DNA of 16,788 bases from Opitutaceae bacterium (GTDB taxonomy: Bacteria; Verrucomicrobiota; Verrucomicrobiia; Opitutales; Opitutaceae): the NCBI GenBank assembly GCA_023265535.1, contig JAHFTI010000024.1, positions 1 to 16,788 on the forward strand, written 5' to 3'. The notes beneath the pieces were generated by a model. That model ran no database searches and was not told the origin of the DNA. It saw only the letters and a program-made list of their open reading frames with translations. This document shows positions 12,517-16,788 of the stretch, piece by piece. The stretch's first letter is position 1, and every line of letters begins with the position of its first letter. The translations under genes were made by a program, and so were the position numbers.

Positions 12517-15432
12517 TCAGTCGTTCATCTCGTACACCTCGATCATGGCGTTGCCGGTGCCGAGGTCCTTGCCTGAGAGCGAAACGGTGTAGAGGCCTGG
12601 CGTGAGGGTGACCACCATGGCGGCATCCTTGCTGGTCTCATCGGTGAGGTCGAAGGCCTTGGTCTCGGTGAAGGCGGCGCGCAGCGTGACCACCCCGGCG
12701 CTGGCCCAGTTGTCGTTCTGGCCGACGACGGTGCCCACGCTGTTCACGATGCGATGCAACACGAGGGTCGGATCCGCCATGGGACCGGGCACGCTCCAGT
12801 CGGCCAGCTTGGGGCCGATGCCGCGGATGAGCAGCTTGATGCTCTTGTTGCCCTTGATGGAGAATCCCGCGACGAGGATGTTGTCGCCCGTGCCAACCTC
12901 GTTGCGCGCCGAGAAATTGACCAGGCGCGAGGGCTGGCTGTCGTCCACGTCGTAGAGCTCGAGAAGCGTGATTTTGTTGGGGAGCGTCTTGTCGAAGGCG
13001 TACAGCGTGCGCGTGCCGTTCACGTCGCTGAGCAGGGCCGAGTCCTTCGCGTTCACATCGGTGAAGGGATAGGCGTTGAGACGGGTGACGATCGCCTGCA
13101 TGGCACTCACATTGCCCGTGCCCCAATTGTCATTCTGCGCGAGCACGCCGCCGCCGTTGGCGATGTCGTCATGCAATTCCATCACGGGATCCTCCATGGT
13201 GCCGGAGACGCCGAGTGCGCCGAGCACCGGCCCCCAGGCACGCATGAACAGGGACTTCGCCCCGCCCTTCGACACGAAGCCCATGATGAGCGGGTTTTCC
13301 TGGCTGACCGCGCCGATGCGCACGGACATGTTGGCGATGCGGCTCCACGAGACCGTGAGCTTGGCGGCGGCGCTGGTGGCCGAGCCCTGGCCGTTGGTGG
13401 CGACAAGGCGGTATTCATCGCCGTCCATGGACGGGACCAGTGAGCTGACCGCGAGGCTGGTGGAGGTCGCACCCGGGACGTCGGACCAGGTGGAACCGCC
13501 GGCGGGCTTGCGCTGCCACTGCAGGGTGGGACTGGTGCCCGAGGCGGCGGCGGTGAAGGTGACCGTGGCGCCGACGAGGCCCGTCTGGGCGACGGGGTCG
13601 GTGCTGATGGACGGTGCGCTGCCCGGGTCGAGATTGGCGGGGCCATACACGGCGTAGCCGAGGGCGGGGGCCTGCACGGTCACGAGGCCGTTGGCGTCGC
13701 AGGTGACGTCGGCGGGCTGCACATTGCCGCCGGTGGCATGCGAGTACCAGGCGTAGCAACGCAGGGTCTTGCCCTTGAGCTGAGGGTTGGTCGTGGTGAC
13801 CGCCGCCGACTGCGTGAGGGAGCCGTGGCTGTTGAGCGCCACGACGTAGCCCATGGCGGTCGGCGTTCCGTTCGAGGTGCCGTAGATGAGGAAATTGCTG
13901 GAGTTGGTCTTCAGGTTCTCGATGACGGGGTTTCCGCCGGCGAGGGCGCCGCGCGCCCAGACGAGGGCGTCGATGCCATTGCCCGTCTGGCCGCCGAGGG
14001 TGGCATAGCCGTAGTCGAAGTAGTCGCGCCAGAAGAGGCAGGGGTAGCCCTGGTAGGTGAGGATGAAGGCGTAGGACAACATCTTGTTCACCGTGTAGTG
14101 CGCACCCGGGTCCTTGTCGGTGTCGTGGTTCTCGACGAAGGTGACAGCCTTGGCGGGGTTCTTGGCGGCGTAGACCTTGTCGGGATTGACGAGGTCGGCG
14201 ATGTTGGCGGTGGCGGGGGACACGCAGACATTGCGCATCGTGTAGAAGGCGGCGAAATCGAAGGTGTGGGTGCCGCCGCTGAACTTCACGTTCTGCTCGA
14301 GGTTGGCCGTGTTGCCGTCCCACTTTTCCATGACGGCGAAGGCGTTGCTGGTGGCAGCGCGCAGGTCGTTGATCCAGGAGGGACGATAGCCCTGCGCGAG
14401 GTCGAGGCGCCAGCCGTCGAAGCCGGCGTTGGCGGGATCACGCAGCCAGACGAGCCAGTCGATGATGTCCCTGCGCGGCCAGCCCACGGTGTCCGGGGTG
14501 CTGGCGGCGAGGCAGACGTCGGCGAAGCCGCTGAAGGACATGTCGTCGTTGAAGGCGTAGGTGGAGGGGTGGAACTGGTTGTGGGTCCAGGTGGCCTTGC
14601 CGCTGGCGACGCCGCGAAAATCGGTGTAGGTGAAGGTATTCGTGTTGGGGTTCAGCTCGTTGGCGCCGCCGCCGCGATGGTTCGGCACGATGTCGGCGAG
14701 GACGAGGATGCCCTGGTCGTGGTAGGCCGAGATGGCGGCCTTCAGCTGGGCCTGCGTGCCGAAGCGCGTGGCGGTCGTGCCCTTCTGGAGATAGGCGCCG
14801 AGGTCGTAGTAGTCGTAGGGATCGTAGCCCATGGACCACTGGCCGCTGTCGCCCTTGCTCGGGGGCGGAAACCAGATGCGGTCGAGGCCCTGGCCGTCTC
14901 GGATGTTGCGCAGCGCGGCGGCCTTCGAGGCGAGGAAGGTGTACCAATTGCCGCCGGCGGGCACATCCCAATAGAAACCCTGCATCATCACGCGGGCCTT
15001 GCTCGCGTTGGGGAGAAGGGCCTGCGCGGGAAGTTCGGCGGGGACGGGGGCGGGCTGCACATTGAAGTACCAGTCGCGGCTGCTGTTGTTGTCCCAGGTC
15101 GAGGGCATTTCGACGCCATTGAAGACCATGCAGATGTGGTAGGCGGGCTCGGGCACCACGTAGGTGCAGGTGTAGAGGCCCGTGACCGGGTCGCGTGTCA
15201 TGCGCTCGTCGGGGGCGGAGACGGGAGACCAGTAATTGATGCCGCGGTGGATCAGGATGTTCGCGGAGCCGGCGAGGGGGCCGCCGGTCTTGTCGTAGGT
15301 GACGGTCACGGTCTGGCCGGCCACGGGGTTGGCGGGCGAGATCGTGCAGCTGGAGGCCTGGATCCGGAGGACTAGAAGGAAGAGGGCCAGCAGGCTGGCG
15401 AGGAGGATACGGGGGAGGCGGGGGAGTTTCAT
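12517..15432 (-). CDS. Secreted multidomain GH13 alpha-amylase
   Basis: This is a 971-residue endo-acting alpha-1,4-glucanase. Domains in order: signal peptide (1-27); a starch-binding CBM25/26-like module (about 28-127, with IHRGINYWSP and STWDNN); a GH13 barrel with its C-terminal beta domain (about 145-600); an Ig-like domain (about 604-695); and two related C-terminal modules (697-831 and 835-971). The GH13 regions are intact: ADIVPNH (246-252), GFDGWRLD with nucleophile Asp344, AVMEKWD with acid/base Glu369, and FVENHD with Asp437. The GFDGWRLD stretch suggests relatedness to the GH13_6/GH13_7 alpha-amylases. The start at 15432 begins the signal peptide directly; an ATG at 15498 would add 22 residues before it. 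No anchor such as a sortase or PEP-CTERM signal is visible; the tail ends IEVYEMND. It is divergent from a debranching enzyme, so the pair probably digests external starch or glycogen. Confidence 0.95.
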   Translation of the reverse strand: MKLPRLPRILLASLLALFLLVLRIQASSCTISPANPVAGQTVTVTYDKTGGPLAGSANILIHRGINYWSPVSAPDERMTRDPVTGLYTCTYVVPEPAYHICMVFNGVEMPSTWDNNSSRDWYFNVQPAPVPAELPAQALLPNASKARVMMQGFYWDVPAGGNWYTFLASKAAALRNIRDGQGLDRIWFPPPSKGDSGQWSMGYDPYDYYDLGAYLQKGTTATRFGTQAQLKAAISAYHDQGILVLADIVPNHRGGGANELNPNTNTFTYTDFRGVASGKATWTHNQFHPSTYAFNDDMSFSGFADVCLAASTPDTVGWPRRDIIDWLVWLRDPANAGFDGWRLDLAQGYRPSWINDLRAATSNAFAVMEKWDGNTANLEQNVKFSGGTHTFDFAAFYTMRNVCVSPATANIADLVNPDKVYAAKNPAKAVTFVENHDTDKDPGAHYTVNKMLSYAFILTYQGYPCLFWRDYFDYGYATLGGQTGNGIDALVWARGALAGGNPVIENLKTNSSNFLIYGTSNGTPTAMGYVVALNSHGSLTQSAAVTTTNPQLKGKTLRCYAWYSHATGGNVQPADVTCDANGLVTVQAPALGYAVYGPANLDPGSAPSISTDPVAQTGLVGATVTFTAAASGTSPTLQWQRKPAGGSTWSDVPGATSTSLAVSSLVPSMDGDEYRLVATNGQGSATSAAAKLTVSWSRIANMSVRIGAVSQENPLIMGFVSKGGAKSLFMRAWGPVLGALGVSGTMEDPVMELHDDIANGGGVLAQNDNWGTGNVSAMQAIVTRLNAYPFTDVNAKDSALLSDVNGTRTLYAFDKTLPNKITLLELYDVDDSQPSRLVNFSARNEVGTGDNILVAGFSIKGNKSIKLLIRGIGPKLADWSVPGPMADPTLVLHRIVNSVGTVVGQNDNWASAGVVTLRAAFTETKAFDLTDETSKDAAMVVTLTPGLYTVSLSGKDLGTGNAMIEVYEMND
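12520..12930 (-). repeat. C-terminal module, copy 2, in the alpha-amylase
   Basis: Residues 835-971 begin SRLVNFSARNEVG and contain ILVAGFSIKG, LLIRGIGPKLADW, GQNDNWA and a closing IEVYEMND. This copy is near the consensus of a beta-rich module I know from many exported Verrucomicrobiota proteins, where it often ends the protein. Its function is not established; surface attachment or export sorting is possible. Confidence 0.7.
12940..13344 (-). repeat. C-terminal module, copy 1, in the alpha-amylase
   Basis: Residues 697-831 align with copy 2 from end to end: SRIANMSVR against SRLVNFSAR, LIMGFVSKGG against ILVAGFSIKG, LFMRAWGPVL against LLIRGIGPKL, AQNDNWG against GQNDNWA, and LLELYDVDD against MIEVYEMND. 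It is more divergent than copy 2. The two arose by internal duplication or acquisition of a second module. Confidence 0.65.
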
Positions 15433-15738
15433 GGCTCGGGCGCTCAAGGCCGTGACAGGGGGGTGGGACTTGAAACGGAAGGACAGGGTGAGAGGCATGC
15501 GGGAGGAGAGGGGGGCTGGGTGACCCGCCCTGGGGAGCCCCCATTCGTCGCGTCAGGGCGCGCCACCCGCAACGGGGAACACCCCGACTAAAACGAGATT
15601 GGGCGCAGAAAACATAGGCGGCCCGGCAGGGGTCGCGTGTATTGGGTTTCCTGATACAGATGGGCTGGCGGCGCCCTGCGCAAAATGTCGGTTTTATCCT
15701 GATCGAACGGGTTGATCAAAGCTCGCTCCGGGTGAAGG
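15433..15738. promoter_or_regulatory. Divergent intergenic region of the amylase and debranching genes
   Basis: This 306-base gap between two divergent starch-degrading genes must hold both promoters. The half near the amylase is G-rich on the plus strand, with no recognised signal. The half near the debranching gene is less GC-rich and contains TGATC-N9-GATCA (15700-15704 and 15714-15718), an imperfect operator-like inverted repeat ending in TTGATCAA. It also contains GTAT/ATAC arms around TGGGTTTCCTG at about 15639-15657. No convincing -35/-10 pair was found for either strand. Shared regulation is inferred only from layout. Confidence 0.35.
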
Positions 15739-16668
15739 ATGCCAAATGCTTTCCCCATGGGCATCACCCCGTCACCCCTCCCTGTGGCACCCGCCGCACC
15801 CGCCGCACCCGTCGCAGCCGTCGCAGCCCTGCAGCAGCCACGGCGCACCTCTCCCGCCCGCGGGCACGGCCTGCTCCTGCTGACGGCGCTCCTCACTCTG
15901 CCCGTGCTCCCGACTCGGGGTGCGGCCCTGCCGCCCGCACCGGCGGCCGTGGGCCTCGACGAACTTGCCATGTCCGTGCCCGCCGCGGACAACCGCCCCG
16001 TCTCCTTCACCAACAAACGCTCCGCCTACTACTACACCCAGAGCCATCGCAACGACCACCCCGAGCACGCCTGGTTTCGCGGCTTCAACCTCGCGGGGCG
16101 CCGCGTGTTCAACGACATGCGCCTGCTCGTCGACGGCAAGCCCCTCGACCCCGAGAAGGCGCGCGTGACCGTCACCCCGGAGTACCTTGAGCGGCTGCAT
16201 CCCGGCGGCCTCCTGGAGACCCTGCGCCTCTTCGACGAGGCGGACGTCCTGGAGCTGACGGTGCATGGCGGCAGCCACGGCATCGTGGCCCTCCAGCTGA
16301 CCGGTGACCAGGTGAAGGCACTCGGCAGCGAGGGCGGCGTGCACTGGTACGAATCGAAGGCCCCGGAGGAGGGACAGCCCCTCGACCACGTCGGCGTGGC
16401 CCGCACCCCGCGCGGTTTCCTCATCGCCGTGGGAGCGTCGCGTGAGGCCGTGCGCGGCCTGCTTCTCCAGGCCGAGACCCACCACGACCTGTGGCAGAAG
16501 CAGCGGCGCGCGCGCCTCGAGGGCCTCGTCAATGGGCAGCACGCCCTCTGGACGGACGATCCGCGCCTGACGCGCGCCCTGCGCTGGACCACGCTCACCA
16601 TGGCCGAGCTCGTCACGCGCCAGCGCGGCGAGGGCATCTATGCCGGCCTGCCCTGGTTCAACGAATAG
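15739..16668 (+). CDS. Secreted glycogen/starch debranching enzyme (amylo-alpha-1,6-glucosidase), interrupted by an in-frame TAG
   Basis: The open frame encodes 309 residues before a TAG at 16666-16668. The N-terminus is long and Ala/Pro-rich, then a hydrophobic stretch (GLLLLTALLTLPVLP) ends in an export signal. The region after residue 75 (PVSFTNKRSAYYYTQ, GFNLAGRRVFNDMRLLVDGK) matches the N-terminal domain of bacterial amylo-alpha-1,6-glucosidases. The last residues, EGIYAGLPWFNE, are the start of the catalytic GLPWF...WGRD signature, and the same frame continues after the TAG with WGRDSFISL. Homologues carry Tyr at the TAG position, so one base change explains the stop. As it stands the product lacks its whole catalytic domain and should be inactive. 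An alternative start is the ATG at 15757; neither has a properly spaced Shine-Dalgarno. The gene is divergent from the alpha-amylase, whose branched products it would debranch. Confidence 0.85.
   Translation: MPNAFPMGITPSPLPVAPAAPAAPVAAVAALQQPRRTSPARGHGLLLLTALLTLPVLPTRGAALPPAPAAVGLDELAMSVPAADNRPVSFTNKRSAYYYTQSHRNDHPEHAWFRGFNLAGRRVFNDMRLLVDGKPLDPEKARVTVTPEYLERLHPGGLLETLRLFDEADVLELTVHGGSHGIVALQLTGDQVKALGSEGGVHWYESKAPEEGQPLDHVGVARTPRGFLIAVGASREAVRGLLLQAETHHDLWQKQRRARLEGLVNGQHALWTDDPRLTRALRWTTLTMAELVTRQRGEGIYAGLPWFNE
15787..15831 (+). repeat. Five 9-base tandem units coding Ala/Pro/Val
   Basis: Units GCACCCGCC, GCACCCGCC, GCACCCGTC, GCAGCCGTC and GCAGCCCTG follow one another in frame, coding APA, APA, APV, AAV and AAL ahead of the hydrophobic export segment of the debranching enzyme. 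Unit length is a multiple of three, so copy changes would not shift the frame. The units suggest recent expansion by slippage in an unconstrained leader. Confidence 0.6.
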
Positions 16669-16788
16669 TGGGGGCGCGACAGCTTCATCTCGCTCACGGG
16701 TGCCACGCTCGTGACGGGGCAATTCGAGACGGCGCGCGCCGTGCTGATGTCCTTCGCGCAGTTCCAGGACCTCGACCCCAAGTCCCCC
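16669..16788 (+). pseudogene. Catalytic-domain continuation of the debranching enzyme after the in-frame TAG
   Basis: Forty codons continue in the same frame to the window edge without another stop: WGRDSFISL, then TGATLVTGQFETARAV, then SFAQFQDLDPKSP. This is the conserved debranching-enzyme (GDE C-terminal, alpha/alpha toroid) sequence directly following PWFNE. Codon use stays G/C-rich in third positions, so the region has been under coding selection until very recently. It has no start of its own close to the TAG. Either the gene is a fresh nonsense pseudogene, the TAG is a sequence error, or it is read through. Confidence 0.75.

Noticed and set aside
13738..15375. 545-codon plus-strand open frame opposite the alpha-amylase
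   Set aside because: It is Val/Gly/Ala/His-rich shadow sequence with no domain, and the minus strand carries a GH13 enzyme with all catalytic motifs intact.
15739..16788. Genome-wide TAG reassignment as explanation of the amber codon
   Set aside because: Two other genes in the window end in TAG at the natural ends of their domains, so TAG is used as a normal stop.
1..16788. CRISPR array, tRNA/rRNA genes, insertion sequence or prophage genes
   Set aside because: No regularly spaced direct repeats, no cloverleaf or rRNA segments, and no transposase, integrase or phage structural motifs were seen on either strand.

Overview
The window is GC-rich bacterial DNA, most likely from the Verrucomicrobiota and probably near Opitutaceae. 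The best marker is the C-terminus of the secreted alpha-amylase, where an Ig-like domain is followed by two copies of a module of the 'SRLVN.S.R...G..ILVAGF...G...LLIRGIGP.L' type that I associate with exported proteins of that group. Most starts lack a clear Shine-Dalgarno sequence, so several were chosen by domain boundary or codon composition. No rRNA, tRNA, CRISPR array, transposase or integrase was seen.

Left part (1-4970): the 3' portion of a long unrecognised coiled-coil protein, then two perfect hairpins, then a DUF418 membrane protein. That gene converges on an exported RidA-like protein, and the two stop codons share one CTAG. A small orphan minus-strand gene follows, with a textbook rho-independent terminator, then a short plus-strand TerB-like protein and another perfect hairpin.

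Centre (5018-9935, minus strand): a compact five-gene operon in which each gene overlaps the next by 4 or 14 bases. In transcription order it encodes a Gfo/Idh/MocA oxidoreductase, a WbpD/WlbB-like hexapeptide N-acetyltransferase, a DegT/DnrJ/EryC1/StrS aminotransferase, a GT2 glycosyltransferase and a multi-pass GT-C-like membrane protein. The first three match the oxidise, transaminate, acetylate logic that makes a 3-acetamido nucleotide sugar such as the UDP-2,3-diacetamido-glucuronate precursor. The last two probably move a sugar onto a lipid carrier and then onto an acceptor outside the membrane. Divergent from the operon is an orphan PstS-like binding protein, followed by an unrecognised secreted protein.

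Right part (12517-16788): a starch/glycogen locus. A secreted GH13 alpha-amylase with a complete catalytic triad is divergent from a secreted amylo-alpha-1,6-glucosidase (debranching enzyme). The debranching gene has an in-frame TAG exactly where homologues read PWFNE-Tyr-WGRD, and the reading frame continues as clear debranching-enzyme sequence to the window edge. This is the most notable observation here: a nonsense mutation, a sequence error, or less likely readthrough.

I found no convincing undescribed defence or mobile system. The least explained coding material is the partial gene at the left edge, the orphan gene at 3926-4237 and the secreted protein at 11036-12409.
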